From Pseudomonadota bacterium (GTDB lineage Bacteria > Pseudomonadota > Alphaproteobacteria > Rhodobacterales > Rhodobacteraceae), in NCBI GenBank assembly GCA_020161615.1, contig JAIUPD010000001.1:620584-684583 (forward strand): 64,000 nucleotides of DNA, in the 5' to 3' direction. The notes under the pieces are model-generated. The model had not been told where the DNA came from. It saw only the letters and a list, made by a program, of their open reading frames with translations, and did not search any database. The position numbers were made by a program, and so were the translations under genes. Shown here piece by piece: positions 1 to 8,611 of the stretch (its first letter is position 1; each line of letters starts with the position of its first letter).

Positions 1-2
1 CT

Positions 3-1943
3 CTGCACAGCGTGGAAGGGGCCTTTGGCCTGATTGTCTGGCATTTTTCGACCCTGATGCGGGGCGGCGGCCGGGGGCTGGATGTGCTGGGCCTGCCCGT
101 CGTTACCCGTGAGGGGGTGCAACTGCGGCTCAACCCCGCCGCCCGCGCCGCCTTCATGGGCGAGGAGGCCGAGGTGCTGGAGGCGCTCGAACAGGTCCTC
201 GACGCGGGCACCAGCGGCGTCTTCGCCCTCAGCCTGCCGGGCGGGCGGGGGATCCAGGCGGTCTCGGTTCCGTCGCGCGACGGGCTGGCCGATATCGTGC
301 TGTTGCCGCCGCGCGCCCTGCCCGAGGGGGGCGAGGGTAGCCCGGCGCCGCCCGCTTCGGTCTTCGAGGACATACCGGTCGCCCTGATGCAGATCGACGC
401 CGAGGGGCGGGTCGGCGGGTCCAACCGGCTGGCGCGGCAATTGCTGGGCCTGAGCGGCGAGGAAGCGCCCTTTTTCTCGGAGGTGGTCGAAGGTCTGGGG
501 CGCCCGGTCCCGGATTGGCTGGACGACGCAAGGGCGGGCCGTGCGCTGGGCCGGCCCGAGGTGCTGCGCGCGACCTTGCCGCAGCAGGAGACCTTCGTGC
601 AGATCATCCTGCGCCGCGCCACCGGCCAGAATGCCGAGGGCGCGCTGGTCGCGGTGATCTCGGACGCGACAGAGCTGAAATCGCTGGAGGCGCGCTTCGT
701 GCAGAGCCAGAAAATGCAGGCGATCGGGCAGCTTGCCGGGGGCATAGCCCATGATTTCAACAATCTACTGACCGCGATTTCGGGGCATTGTGACCTTCTG
801 CTGCTGAACCGTGACCGCTTCGACCCCGATTACAACGACCTGTTGCAGATCCATCAGAACGCCAACCGCGCCGCCGCCCTGGTCCGGCAGCTGCTGGCCT
901 TCTCGCGCAAGCAGACGCTGAAACCCGAGGTCGTCTCGCTGGAAAGCCTGCTTGAGGAACTCACGCATCTGCTGACCCGGCTGGTGGGTGAGCGGATCAC
1001 CCTGACGCTGACCCATGATCCGGCGCTGGCGGCGATCCGCGCCGACAAGCGGCAGCTCGAACAGGTCATCATGAATCTGGTGGTCAATGCCCGCGACGCC
1101 ATGCCGATGGGCGGCACGATCCGGATCGAGACCGAGGCGCTGCATCTGCTCGACGAGCATGAGCATGGCCGTGCCCGGCTGCCGGCGGGGGATTACGCGC
1201 TGATCCGGGTGATCGACCAGGGGATCGGCATCCCGGCCGACATCATCGACAAGATCTTCGAGCCCTTTTTCACCACCAAGAAGATCGGCGAGGGGACGGG
1301 ACTGGGCCTCTCGACCGCTTATGGCATCGTCAAGCAGATGGGCGGCTATATTTTCGCCGAGTCGATCGAGGGGGCGGGGACCACCTTCACCCTCTATTTC
1401 GCCGCCGAACCGGCCGAGGCCCTCGCCGATCCCGCCCCAGTCGCCGCCCGGCCCGAAGAACCGGCCGCTGCGCCCTCGGCCGCCCCCCTGTCGCGGCGTG
1501 TTCCGGCCCGCCCGCGGCCAAGCCCGCCGCCGGTCACCGTGAACAGCGCCGCGATCCTTCTGGTCGAGGATGAGGCCCCGGTCCGCGCCTTCGCCGCGCG
1601 GGCGCTGCGGCTTCAGGGCTACCAGGTCTTCGAGGCGCAGGACGGTGAGCAAGCCCTTGATTTCCTGCGCGATCCAGCGCTCAGGGTCGATCTCTTCGTC
1701 ACCGATGTCATCATGCCCGGGATCGACGGCCCCGGCTGGGTGGCCGAGGCGCTGGAGGATCGGCCGGGCACGCCCGTGGTCTTCGTCTCGGGCTATACCG
1801 AGGATTCGCTCAGCGCCGCCATGGGGCGTATTCCGGGATCGGTCTTCCTGGGCAAACCCTTCTCGCTCAAGGACCTGAGCGAGATGATCGCCCGCGAACT
1901 GGCGAAGCGCGACGCCCTTGCAGGGGTCGCAGGCGAGGGGTGA
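3..1943 (+). CDS. cckA: Hybrid sensor histidine kinase CckA (5' end outside window)
   Basis: The reading frame is open from the first bases, so the N-terminus, where membrane segments would be expected, lies upstream of the window. A PAS-like region is followed by a HisKA domain whose H-box reads HDFNNLLTAI (codon for the phospho-His at 750-752), an HATPase domain with N, G1 (DQGIGIP) and G2 (GEGTGLGLS) boxes, a Pro/Ala-rich linker, and a receiver domain (ILLVEDEAPVR) with the phospho-acceptor Asp in VTDV (codon at 1704-1706). This order is that of CckA. From knowledge of the family, CckA phosphorylates CtrA through ChpT and so controls the cell cycle, motility and gene-transfer-agent genes. 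cobT follows after 78 bp and is functionally unrelated. Confidence is high for the family; the exact N-terminus is unseen. Confidence 0.88.
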   Translation: MHSVEGAFGLIVWHFSTLMRGGGRGLDVLGLPVVTREGVQLRLNPAARAAFMGEEAEVLEALEQVLDAGTSGVFALSLPGGRGIQAVSVPSRDGLADIVLLPPRALPEGGEGSPAPPASVFEDIPVALMQIDAEGRVGGSNRLARQLLGLSGEEAPFFSEVVEGLGRPVPDWLDDARAGRALGRPEVLRATLPQQETFVQIILRRATGQNAEGALVAVISDATELKSLEARFVQSQKMQAIGQLAGGIAHDFNNLLTAISGHCDLLLLNRDRFDPDYNDLLQIHQNANRAAALVRQLLAFSRKQTLKPEVVSLESLLEELTHLLTRLVGERITLTLTHDPALAAIRADKRQLEQVIMNLVVNARDAMPMGGTIRIETEALHLLDEHEHGRARLPAGDYALIRVIDQGIGIPADIIDKIFEPFFTTKKIGEGTGLGLSTAYGIVKQMGGYIFAESIEGAGTTFTLYFAAEPAEALADPAPVAARPEEPAAAPSAAPLSRRVPARPRPSPPPVTVNSAAILLVEDEAPVRAFAARALRLQGYQVFEAQDGEQALDFLRDPALRVDLFVTDVIMPGIDGPGWVAEALEDRPGTPVVFVSGYTEDSLSAAMGRIPGSVFLGKPFSLKDLSEMIARELAKRDALAGVAGEG

Positions 1944-2021
1944 GCCGTCGCCCCCGGCCTTGCAACGCGGGGCGGGGCTGCTAGGAAGGGCGCGACCCCT
2001 TTCTCAGACCGGAACCTGCCC

Positions 2022-3023
2022 GTGACCGAAACCCTCGCCGACGCGATCCGCCGCACCATCGACACCAAGACCAAGCCGCTGGGCGCGTTGGGCCGGATCG
2101 AGAGCCTGGCCGAGCAGATCGCCCTCCTGCAGGGGACGATTGCGCCGGTGATGCGGGCCTGCACGCTGACCATCTTCGCCGCCGATCACGGGATCGCGCT
2201 GTCGGGCGTCTCGGCCTTTCCGCAGGTGGTGACCGGACAGATGGTGCTGAACTTCCTCGCCGGCGGCGCGGCGGCCAATGTCTTCGCCCGGGTCAATGAC
2301 GTGGCGCTGCAGGTGGTGGATGCGGGCGTCGCGGGCGAGCCGATCGCCCATCCCGCGCTGGTCTCGCGCCGGATCGGCCCGGGCACCGCCAATTTCCTCG
2401 ATGCGCCCGCCATGAGTGCCGCCGAGGCGCAGACCGCACTCGACCACGGCGCCGCGGTGGCCCGGGCGGCGAAGGGCGAGGCGCTGGCCTTCGGCGAGAT
2501 GGGCATCGCCAATACCGCCACCGCCGCCGCGCTTGCCCACAAGCTGACCGGCCTGCCGCTGGCCGATCTGGTGGGGCGCGGCACCGGGCTCGACGACGCC
2601 GGGCTTCGCCACAAGCTGTACGTGCTGACCCGCGCCGCCGCGCGGACCGGGGCGCTGACGCCGGCGCAGGCCATGGCCGAATACGGCGGGTTCGAGATCG
2701 TCATGATGGCGGGTGCCATGCTGGAGACGGCGCGGGCCAACCGCGTCGTCATGGTCGATGGATTCATCGCCACCGCGGCGGCGCTGCTGGCGACCCGGCT
2801 GGAGCCCGAGAGCCGCCGCGCCATGGTCTTCTGCCACAAGTCGCACGAAGCCGGGCACCGCGCGCTGCTCGCCGCGCTGGACGCCGATCCGCTGCTGGAA
2901 CTCGACATGCGGCTGGGCGAGGGGACAGGGGCGCTGCTGGCCTGGCCGCTGCTGAAGGCGGCGGCGGCGATGATGACCGACATGGCCAGTTTCGAAGCGG
3001 CCGGCGTCTCGAACCGCGACTGA
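2022..3023 (+). CDS. cobT: Nicotinate-nucleotide--dimethylbenzimidazole phosphoribosyltransferase CobT
   Basis: This 333-residue cytoplasmic enzyme makes alpha-ribazole 5'-phosphate from dimethylbenzimidazole and nicotinate mononucleotide, for the lower ligand of cobalamin. The N-terminal TKPLGALGRIE, the internal FGEMGIANTATAAA and the C-terminal LGEGTGA with the putative catalytic Glu are typical of CobT, and the length matches the family. The start is a GTG. It is the first of four overlapping or abutting cobalamin genes (cobT-cobS-cobC-cobU). I looked for a cobalamin riboswitch in the short gap after cckA and saw none. The identification is secure. Confidence 0.95.
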   Translation: MTETLADAIRRTIDTKTKPLGALGRIESLAEQIALLQGTIAPVMRACTLTIFAADHGIALSGVSAFPQVVTGQMVLNFLAGGAAANVFARVNDVALQVVDAGVAGEPIAHPALVSRRIGPGTANFLDAPAMSAAEAQTALDHGAAVARAAKGEALAFGEMGIANTATAAALAHKLTGLPLADLVGRGTGLDDAGLRHKLYVLTRAAARTGALTPAQAMAEYGGFEIVMMAGAMLETARANRVVMVDGFIATAAALLATRLEPESRRAMVFCHKSHEAGHRALLAALDADPLLELDMRLGEGTGALLAWPLLKAAAAMMTDMASFEAAGVSNRD

Positions 3024-3024
3024 G

Positions 3025-3747
3025 ATGCGGGGCGCGCGCGCAGCCCTGGCCTTTCTCACCCGCCTGCCCGCGGGGCCGCTCGACAGCGCCGATTTCGCGC
3101 GCGCGCCGGGCTGGTTCGGGGCTGTCGGGCTGGGGATCGGCGCGCTCTCGGCTGGCGTCTGGTTTCTGGCCTCTTGGCTCTGGGGGCCGGTGCTGGGGGC
3201 ACTGGCGGCGGTCACGGCCGGGCTCTTGCTGACGGGCGCGCTGCATGAGGACGGGCTTGCCGACACCTTCGACGGGCTGGGTTCCGGCCGTCCGGCCGAG
3301 CGCGCGCTGGAGATCATGCGCGACAGCCGCATCGGCAGTTTCGGGGCGCTGGCCCTGGGCGTGGTCCTGGCCGCGCGGGTGATGGCACTGGCGGCGCTGG
3401 GGCCTTGGGCCCCGGCCGCGCTGATCGCCGGACAGGGGCTCAGCCGCGGCGGGATGGGGGTGATGCTGCAGAGTGGGCCCTATGTCAGACTTTCAGGCGC
3501 GGGCACCGGGATGACCGGCCAGCAACCCCTGGCGCCGCCGCTGGGCGCCGCTTTGGCCGGCGGCGCGCTGCTGCTCTGGACCGCCGGTTGGGGGCTGTTG
3601 AGTGCGCTCGCGGGTCTTGCTTTGGCACAGCTGGCGATCCGCGCCTGGGCCCGGCGCCGGCTCGGCGGGATCACGGGCGATGTCCTGGGTGCGGCGCAGG
3701 TTCTGGGCGACCTGGGCCTCCTGCTGGGGCTTCTGGCATGGCGCTGA
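3025..3747 (+). CDS. cobS: Adenosylcobinamide-GDP ribazoletransferase (cobalamin synthase) CobS
   Basis: This 240-residue integral membrane protein joins adenosylcobinamide-GDP with alpha-ribazole (phosphate), the final assembly step of cobalamin. It begins ALAFLTRLP and carries the acidic motif ALHEDGLADTFDGLGSG followed by IMRDSRIGSFG, which is the family signature for metal and substrate binding. Several Ala/Leu/Gly-rich hydrophobic segments follow. Its ATG lies one base after the cobT stop, so the two are almost certainly translated together. The 3' end overlaps the next gene by 10 bp. Confidence 0.95.
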   Translation: MRGARAALAFLTRLPAGPLDSADFARAPGWFGAVGLGIGALSAGVWFLASWLWGPVLGALAAVTAGLLLTGALHEDGLADTFDGLGSGRPAERALEIMRDSRIGSFGALALGVVLAARVMALAALGPWAPAALIAGQGLSRGGMGVMLQSGPYVRLSGAGTGMTGQQPLAPPLGAALAGGALLLWTAGWGLLSALAGLALAQLAIRAWARRRLGGITGDVLGAAQVLGDLGLLLGLLAWR

Positions 3748-4259
3748 TCCTTCTGCGCCATACGCGCCCGGCGGTGGCCGAGGGCACCTGTTATGGCCGC
3801 ACCGATCTTGACCTCGCGCCGGAATTTGCCGGTGATGCGCGGAGGATCGCTTCGGAACTTCCTGATTTCACGCGCATCCTTTCCTCCCCCCTCTCGCGCT
3901 GCCACCGCCTCGCCCAGGCCATCAGCGCGGCCCGCGACCTGCCGGTCACGGTCGACCCGAGGCTGACCGAAATGGATTTCGGCCGCTGGGAAACCTGCCC
4001 CTGGGCCGAGATCCCGCGCGCCGAGATCGACGCCTGGCGCGACGATTTCCTGCACGCTCGTCCGCATGGCGGTGAGAGCGTTCAGGATCTTTACACCCGC
4101 GTCCGCGAGGCGCTGGCCGAGGCGGCGCAGGGCCCGGTCCCCGCGCTGATCGTCACCCATGCCGGGGTGATCAAGGCGGCGCTGGCGGCCCAGCGCGCGC
4201 CCGAGGCCTGGCGGGCGGAAACCACCTTCGGCACCTGGCGGAGGATCGACTGGCGATGA
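3738..4259 (+). CDS. cobC: Histidine phosphatase, probable alpha-ribazole phosphatase CobC
   Basis: A 173-residue histidine-phosphatase-superfamily protein. The phospho-accepting RHT motif is in LILLRHTRP at the N-terminus and a second catalytic His is in LIVTHAGVIKAAL near the C-terminus. CYGRTDLDL is typical of CobC-type members. The predicted reaction is removal of phosphate from alpha-ribazole 5'-phosphate or from cobalamin phosphate. The start at 3738 is chosen because an upstream extension in the same frame would run through cobS without homology. It overlaps cobS by 10 bp and the next start by ATGA. Function is inferred from family plus context; the phosphatase superfamily is broad. 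Confidence 0.82.
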   Translation: MALILLRHTRPAVAEGTCYGRTDLDLAPEFAGDARRIASELPDFTRILSSPLSRCHRLAQAISAARDLPVTVDPRLTEMDFGRWETCPWAEIPRAEIDAWRDDFLHARPHGGESVQDLYTRVREALAEAAQGPVPALIVTHAGVIKAALAAQRAPEAWRAETTFGTWRRIDWR

Positions 4260-4783
4260 GCGTGACCCTGATCCTCGGCGGCGCCCGCTCGGGCAAAAGC
4301 GCGCTGGCTGAACGTCTGGCATTATTGTCAACCAAGGATGCCCCGGTCTATCTCGCCACTGCTCAGGCCTGGGATGACGAGATGCGTGCGCGCATCGCGC
4401 TGCACCGCGTGCAGCGCGACGGGCAAGGCTGGCTGACGCGGGAAGAGCCGCTGAACCTCGCCGCATCATTGTCTGACATTAAAGATCAGACTGTTCTGGT
4501 TGATTGTCTGACATTGTGGCTGACCAATCACCTGCTGGCCGAGCATGATCTCGCCGCCGAAACCGAAATCCTGCTCGCCGCCCTGGCCGGCCGCCGCGCG
4601 CCGACCCTTCTGGTCAGCAATGAAGTGGGCCTCGGCATCGTTCCCGACAACGCGCTCGCCCGCCGGTTCCGTGACGAAGCCGGGCGCCTCAACCAGCGGG
4701 TTGCCGCCCTCGCCGATACCGTGGTCTTCACTGCCGCTGGATTGCCGTTGGTCCTGAAAGGGGCGCTGCCGCCCGGCGCTTGA
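4256..4783 (+). CDS. cobU: Bifunctional adenosylcobinamide kinase / adenosylcobinamide-phosphate guanylyltransferase
   Basis: This 175-residue protein carries a P-loop, GGARSGKS, at the extreme N-terminus, YLATAQAWDDEM (family YxATA), VDCLTLWLTN, and SNEVGLGIVP near the C-terminus, all hallmarks of CobU/CobP. It phosphorylates adenosylcobinamide and then transfers GMP, giving the substrate of CobS encoded two genes upstream. The start overlaps the cobC stop as ATGA, indicating translational coupling. The gene is also called cobP in alphaproteobacteria. It ends the cobalamin block; the next gene, a LysR regulator, starts 45 bp later. Confidence 0.94.
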   Translation: MSVTLILGGARSGKSALAERLALLSTKDAPVYLATAQAWDDEMRARIALHRVQRDGQGWLTREEPLNLAASLSDIKDQTVLVDCLTLWLTNHLLAEHDLAAETEILLAALAGRRAPTLLVSNEVGLGIVPDNALARRFRDEAGRLNQRVAALADTVVFTAAGLPLVLKGALPPGA

Positions 4784-4828
4784 ACCCGCCCCCTTGGCGC
4801 GCGTCGCGCGCCGGCATAGCCTCGCCCC

Positions 4829-5692
4829 ATGCAGCCCGATCAGATCGACACGTTCCTCGACCTCTGCGAGACGCGCAGCTTCCACCGGTCGGCCGAGCGG
4901 CTTGGGGTCACGCAATCGACCGTCTCGGGGCGGATCGCGGCGCTGGAACGCGCGTTGGGCGTCACGCTGCTCCGGCGGTCCCGGGCCGGGTGCGAGCTGA
5001 CCACCGAGGGCCTCAGGTTCGAGCCCCATGCCCGGGCGCTGCGTCACGCCATGGTCGAGGCCCGGGCTGCGGCGCGGGGCGCGGGCGGGCGGGCCATGAC
5101 CATCCGGCTGGGGCTGCAGAACGATCTCGCCGCCGAGGATCCGGCGCGCTGGGTGGCCCGGGTGCAGGCCCTGCTGCCCGAGGCCGCGCTCTATATCGAG
5201 GCCGATTATTCGGCGCAGATGTGCCGCGACGTGCTGGGCGGCGGCCTCGATCTGGCGCTGATCTTCACCCCCCACCCCTCGCCCGACATCCACTTCGAAT
5301 CGCTGGGCGAGCTGACCTACCGCATGGTGGCGCCGCCCGGACAGGGGCTGGAGGCGCTGGCGGCAGTCACGCCCGAACGCTACGTGCTGGCCAATCTCTC
5401 GCCCGCCTTCTCACGCACCCATGACGCGCTCTTGCCGGGCCTCGCCTTTCCGGTGCTCGCCGCCGGGCAAGGGGCGACGGTGCGCGGCATGATCCTGTCC
5501 CTGGGCGTCGCGGGGTATCAGGAGGAGCGTGCCGCCGAGCGGCTGATCCTGGCGGGGCAGGTCGTCGCGGTCGAGGGCGCGCCGCGCTTGACGCAGCCGA
5601 TCTTCGCCGCGATCCATTACCGTAACCGACACCGGCCCGTCTGGCGCAAGCTGATGGCCGCCATGCGTCTTAACCTAGGGAGTCCCGGATGA
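4829..5692 (+). CDS. LysR-family transcriptional regulator
   Basis: A 287-residue LysR-type regulator. The N-terminal winged helix-turn-helix (about residues 3-60) includes FHRSAERLGVTQSTVSGRI and ALERALGVTLLRRS, followed by a periplasmic-binding-protein-like effector domain. The stop overlaps the start of the downstream esterase by 4 bp (ATGA), so both are probably cotranscribed. LysR regulators are usually divergent from their targets, so this same-strand overlap with a single target-like gene is slightly unusual. The effector is unknown. Confidence 0.9.
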   Translation: MQPDQIDTFLDLCETRSFHRSAERLGVTQSTVSGRIAALERALGVTLLRRSRAGCELTTEGLRFEPHARALRHAMVEARAAARGAGGRAMTIRLGLQNDLAAEDPARWVARVQALLPEAALYIEADYSAQMCRDVLGGGLDLALIFTPHPSPDIHFESLGELTYRMVAPPGQGLEALAAVTPERYVLANLSPAFSRTHDALLPGLAFPVLAAGQGATVRGMILSLGVAGYQEERAAERLILAGQVVAVEGAPRLTQPIFAAIHYRNRHRPVWRKLMAAMRLNLGSPG

Positions 5693-6597
5693 CTGACACG
5701 ATAACCGATTACAGCTGGCTTCCGGCCGATATCCGCGCCTTCATCGACCGGACGCTTGCGGCCTATCCTGCCGATGCGGTCAACTTCTCCATCGCGCAGC
5801 AGCGGGCCTTCTATGACCAGCTCTGCCGCGATTTCGACCAGCCGCATCCGCCGGGCCTGAAAGCCACGGACGAGACCATCGCCGGCGTTCCCTGCCGCTG
5901 CTACGTGCCGACCAGGCCGCTGACGGGGATCACTGGGATCTATTTCCACGGCGGCGGTTTCGTGGTGGGAGGCCTGGAAAGCCATGATGCCATCGTCGCC
6001 GAACTGGCCGAGCAGGCGGGGCTGACCATGATCGCCGTCGATTACCGCCTGGTGCCCGAACATCCCCATCCCGCCGCCTATGACGATTGCGCGGCGGTGG
6101 TCGACGCGGTGCCGGGGCCGAAGGTCGTGGTGGGCGACAGCGCGGGCGGGACGCTCGCGGCCTCGATCAGCGCCACGCGGGGCGATATCGTCGGGCAGGT
6201 GCTGATCTATCCGGGGCTGGGCGGCGGGCCGGACATGCCCAGCTTCACCCGCCATGCCAAGGCGCCGATGCTGACGGCCGAGGAATGCCTTTACTACGAG
6301 AAGATCCGCTATGGCGGGGCCGAGCCGCCCCAGGGCGATGTGACCGCCCGGCCGCTTGATGCCGAAAGCTATGGCGACCTGCCGCCCACCGCGATCTTCA
6401 CCGCCGAGGCCGATCCCATCGCCTCGGGCGGGGTCGAATACGCGGCGCGGCTGGCCGAGGAGGGGGTGCCCGTCTCGCTGACCGAGGAGCCGGGCATGGT
6501 CCATGGCTACCTGCGCGCGCGCCACATGGCGAAGGGTGCGCGAGAGTCGTTCGACCGGATCGCCGAGGCGCTGCGGGATCTGGCGCGAAACGCCTGA
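5689..6597 (+). CDS. Alpha/beta hydrolase, HSL-type esterase
   Basis: This 302-residue hydrolase belongs to the hormone-sensitive-lipase/Aes group. The oxyanion-hole motif reads FHGGGFVVGG and the nucleophile elbow GDSAGG holds the catalytic Ser; the remaining acid and His are expected in EADPI and VHGYL near the C-terminus. No signal peptide is present, so it should be cytoplasmic. Such enzymes cleave short-chain carboxylic esters; the natural substrate cannot be told. It is translationally coupled to the preceding LysR gene and followed by a strong bidirectional terminator. Confidence 0.88.
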   Translation: MTDTITDYSWLPADIRAFIDRTLAAYPADAVNFSIAQQRAFYDQLCRDFDQPHPPGLKATDETIAGVPCRCYVPTRPLTGITGIYFHGGGFVVGGLESHDAIVAELAEQAGLTMIAVDYRLVPEHPHPAAYDDCAAVVDAVPGPKVVVGDSAGGTLAASISATRGDIVGQVLIYPGLGGGPDMPSFTRHAKAPMLTAEECLYYEKIRYGGAEPPQGDVTARPLDAESYGDLPPTAIFTAEADPIASGGVEYAARLAEEGVPVSLTEEPGMVHGYLRARHMAKGARESFDRIAEALRDLARNA

Positions 6598-6610
6598 GGA
6601 GGCACGAAAA

Positions 6611-6630
6611 AGGGCCCCCGCGGGGGCCCT
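6611..6630. terminator. Bidirectional hairpin terminator
   Basis: A perfect 20-bp palindrome of two AGGGCCCCCG-type arms is flanked by A-rich sequence on the left (AAAA) and TTTG on the right. It lies 13 bp after the esterase stop and 27 bp from the stop of the convergent lipoprotein gene, so it can end transcription from both sides. Confidence 0.85.
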
Positions 6631-6657
6631 TTGATTGTCCGGTCAGGGGCAGCCCGC

Positions 6658-7224
6658 TCAGTAGCGCACGACCGTCTCGAAGGTCTCGGGCAGCGTCAGG
6701 TCGGGGTCCAGCATGTCCACCAGGTTGAAGCTGAACGAGGCCGAGCGGCCATCTTCGGCGATGGTGCCGTTGCTGGAGACGACTTCGGCGCCGGCGATGC
6801 GGATGGTGAAGGTATGGCCCTCCAGCATCGGGCGCATCATCGCCGCGGCCTGCGGATCGGCGCGCATCTCTTCGGTCTGGGCGCCCATGTCGCCCAGCGG
6901 GAAGGTTACGCGCACGGTGCCGTCGCCCAGATCCTCGGCGGTGGGGGTCGGCTGGCCGGGCTCGCTCTCGAAGACCTCGGCGAAGCTGCCCTCGGTGCGG
7001 ACATCGCAGCGCGCTTCGGTTTCGGTGGTGGTCAGCGTGCCGCCTTCCTCGGCCGGGCAGAAGGCCTCGCCCCCGCCCATCATGTCCAGCATCTGCCGCT
7101 GCACGATCATGTGGCCGGTGACGGTCGCATGGTCGGCGCCGTCGATGGTGGCGGTCATGTCGACGTCGATACAGCCCGACAGGGCCAGGGCGCCAGCCAG
7201 GGCAGCGGCATGAATGAGACGCAT
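6658..7224 (-). CDS. Putative lipoprotein of unknown function (LppM/DUF3153-like)
   Basis: This 188-residue protein begins with a signal peptide ending in a lipobox, ALALSGC, so maturation at Cys19 and membrane anchoring are expected. Directly after it comes DVDMTATIDGADHATVTGHM, a beta-rich pattern like LppM/DUF3153 domains. Two further Cys (in FCPAE and ARCDV) could pair. A good ribosome-binding site (AAGGAGAG) precedes the start at 7224. It is transcribed away from the sulfur cluster's 3' end, across a gap of 113 bp from the small ORF. The function is unknown. Confidence 0.75.
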   Translation of the reverse strand: MRLIHAAALAGALALSGCIDVDMTATIDGADHATVTGHMIVQRQMLDMMGGGEAFCPAEEGGTLTTTETEARCDVRTEGSFAEVFESEPGQPTPTAEDLGDGTVRVTFPLGDMGAQTEEMRADPQAAAMMRPMLEGHTFTIRIAGAEVVSSNGTIAEDGRSASFSFNLVDMLDPDLTLPETFETVVRY

Positions 7225-7337
7225 GGAATTCTCTCCTTGAGAAATGATTTCGCGAAAGAATATCCGGGCGAAAGGCGCAGGGCCAGCCTCTTTGCTGGCC
7301 TTGCGCGGGGGCTTGCCATCACAGCTTGGTCAGGCGC

Positions 7338-7499
7338 TCAATTGGCCGTGCAATGCGCGCCCGACGGGGCCGCGCCCGATCCCAGGGCGATGGCCGCGGG
7401 GAAGCGGAAGGGTTCGGGCAGGCCGGTGGCGGCCGCGTCCCAGACCACGAGGGTGGCGATGGCGGCGATGGCCAGCAGTGCGACGCGGGGGCGGGTCAT
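7338..7499 (-). CDS. Small hydrophobic/secreted protein coupled to the YeeE gene
   Basis: This 53-residue frame begins MTRPRVALLAIAAIATLVV: two Arg followed by a hydrophobic stretch, as in a signal anchor or Sec signal peptide. The rest is short and Pro/Ala/Gly-rich, with a single Cys three residues from the end. Its ATG overlaps the stop of the YeeE transporter gene in the ATGA arrangement that marks translational coupling. Codon use is GC-rich like its neighbours. It is probably a third member of the sulfurtransferase-YeeE operon. No family is recognised. Confidence 0.55.
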   Translation of the reverse strand: MTRPRVALLAIAAIATLVVWDAAATGLPEPFRFPAAIALGSGAAPSGAHCTAN

Positions 7500-8611
7500 G
7501 CGGCCACTCCCTGACGGCGGGCGGGGATCAGCACGAAAGGCCTCAGCTTCAGCCCCAGCGCCGAGCCCGCGAAGGCGGCCGCGAACCAGACCCAGCCATG
7601 GGCCGAGCCGGTCGAGATGCCGCTGAAGAAAGCGCCGACGTTGCAGCCAAAGGCCATGCGGCTGGAATAGCCCAGCACCAGGCCCGCGATCAGGACCAGC
7701 AGCCAGCCCAGCGGGGCAAGGGGGGCCGGCGGGGCGCCCGGATCGCGCTTGCCGCGCATCACCAGGAACGCGCCGAGGATCAGGCCGATATCGGTCAGCG
7801 AGGTGACATCGGTCAGGATCGACTGATCGAGCCGCGCGGCATTGACCGGATTGGCCCAGAAGCCCGTCGCGCTGAGATCGGCACCGAACGCCGTCGCCAG
7901 TTTCGCGCCCCAGAGGCCCAGGCCATAGACGATGCCCCAGGGTTGGCCCGCCACCACGAGGTTGAGGACGGCAAGGCTCGCCAGCAGCGCGGCCGCTACG
8001 AAAAGCCGCGCGGGCGGACGGCGCTTGCCGGGGGCGGCGCGCCAGATCAGAAAGCCCGCGACCACCGCAAGGCCTGCCAGCGTCAGCCAGAGGCCGCCGT
8101 TCGGACCGGCCACGGATTGCGCCGAGATCAGCGGCAATTGCCCCAGCGAGGCCCAGAAACCCGCGTTCAGCGTGCCGAGGAAGGCGCCGCCGACGAAGCC
8201 CACCAGCGCCACGGCGCCGATGGTGTTGCCCGATCCCGCGTTGACCAACGTGCCCGAGCCGCAGCCCATGACGACCTGCATCGCCGCGCCGAAGATGAAG
8301 GCGCCCAGGATCATGCCGGTCCCGATCGGCGCCTGTGCGGGAGCCAGTTCCAGCGGGTTCGCGGCCAAGAGCGGGAAGGCTGCGGCGGCGACTAGCGCGA
8401 TCGCGAGGAGCTGCGCCAGCAGCCCCCGTGCGTCACGCTCGACGATCATCAGCCGCCAGGGACCGGCGAAGCCGAAGCGCAGCCCCTCCAGCACCAGGCC
8501 GTAGCCGATGCCGATGGCCACCAGGATCCCGGCCTGCGGCCCCGCCGCCAGCGCGACGGCGAGGACCACGGCCAATCCCAGGGCGCCGAGGCCCAGACGT
8601 CTGAGGATCAT
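7496..8611 (-). CDS. YeeE/YedE-family sulfur-compound (thiosulfate) transporter
   Basis: This 371-residue inner-membrane protein has about nine or ten hydrophobic segments and the two Cys-containing motifs of the family: VVMGCGSGTLVNAGSGN (Cys117) and MAFGCNVGAFFSGISTGS (Cys323). In TsuA, the structurally studied relative, such cysteines pass thiosulfate through the membrane. Its start overlaps by one base the stop of an exported rhodanese gene (TAATG), which supports a role in uptake or relay of sulfane sulfur. The exact substrate is inferred. Confidence 0.88.
   Translation of the reverse strand: MILRRLGLGALGLAVVLAVALAAGPQAGILVAIGIGYGLVLEGLRFGFAGPWRLMIVERDARGLLAQLLAIALVAAAAFPLLAANPLELAPAQAPIGTGMILGAFIFGAAMQVVMGCGSGTLVNAGSGNTIGAVALVGFVGGAFLGTLNAGFWASLGQLPLISAQSVAGPNGGLWLTLAGLAVVAGFLIWRAAPGKRRPPARLFVAAALLASLAVLNLVVAGQPWGIVYGLGLWGAKLATAFGADLSATGFWANPVNAARLDQSILTDVTSLTDIGLILGAFLVMRGKRDPGAPPAPLAPLGWLLVLIAGLVLGYSSRMAFGCNVGAFFSGISTGSAHGWVWFAAAFAGSALGLKLRPFVLIPARRQGVAA

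Noticed and set aside
1944-2021. Cobalamin riboswitch upstream of cobT
   Set aside because: Only 78 bp separate cckA and cobT and I see no B12-box-like or conserved stem sequences.
2004-3332. Long open frame antisense to cobT and cobS
   Set aside because: High GC content leaves few stops on the opposite strand. The translation is Arg/Gln/His/Gly-rich without domains, and cobT and cobS are secure.
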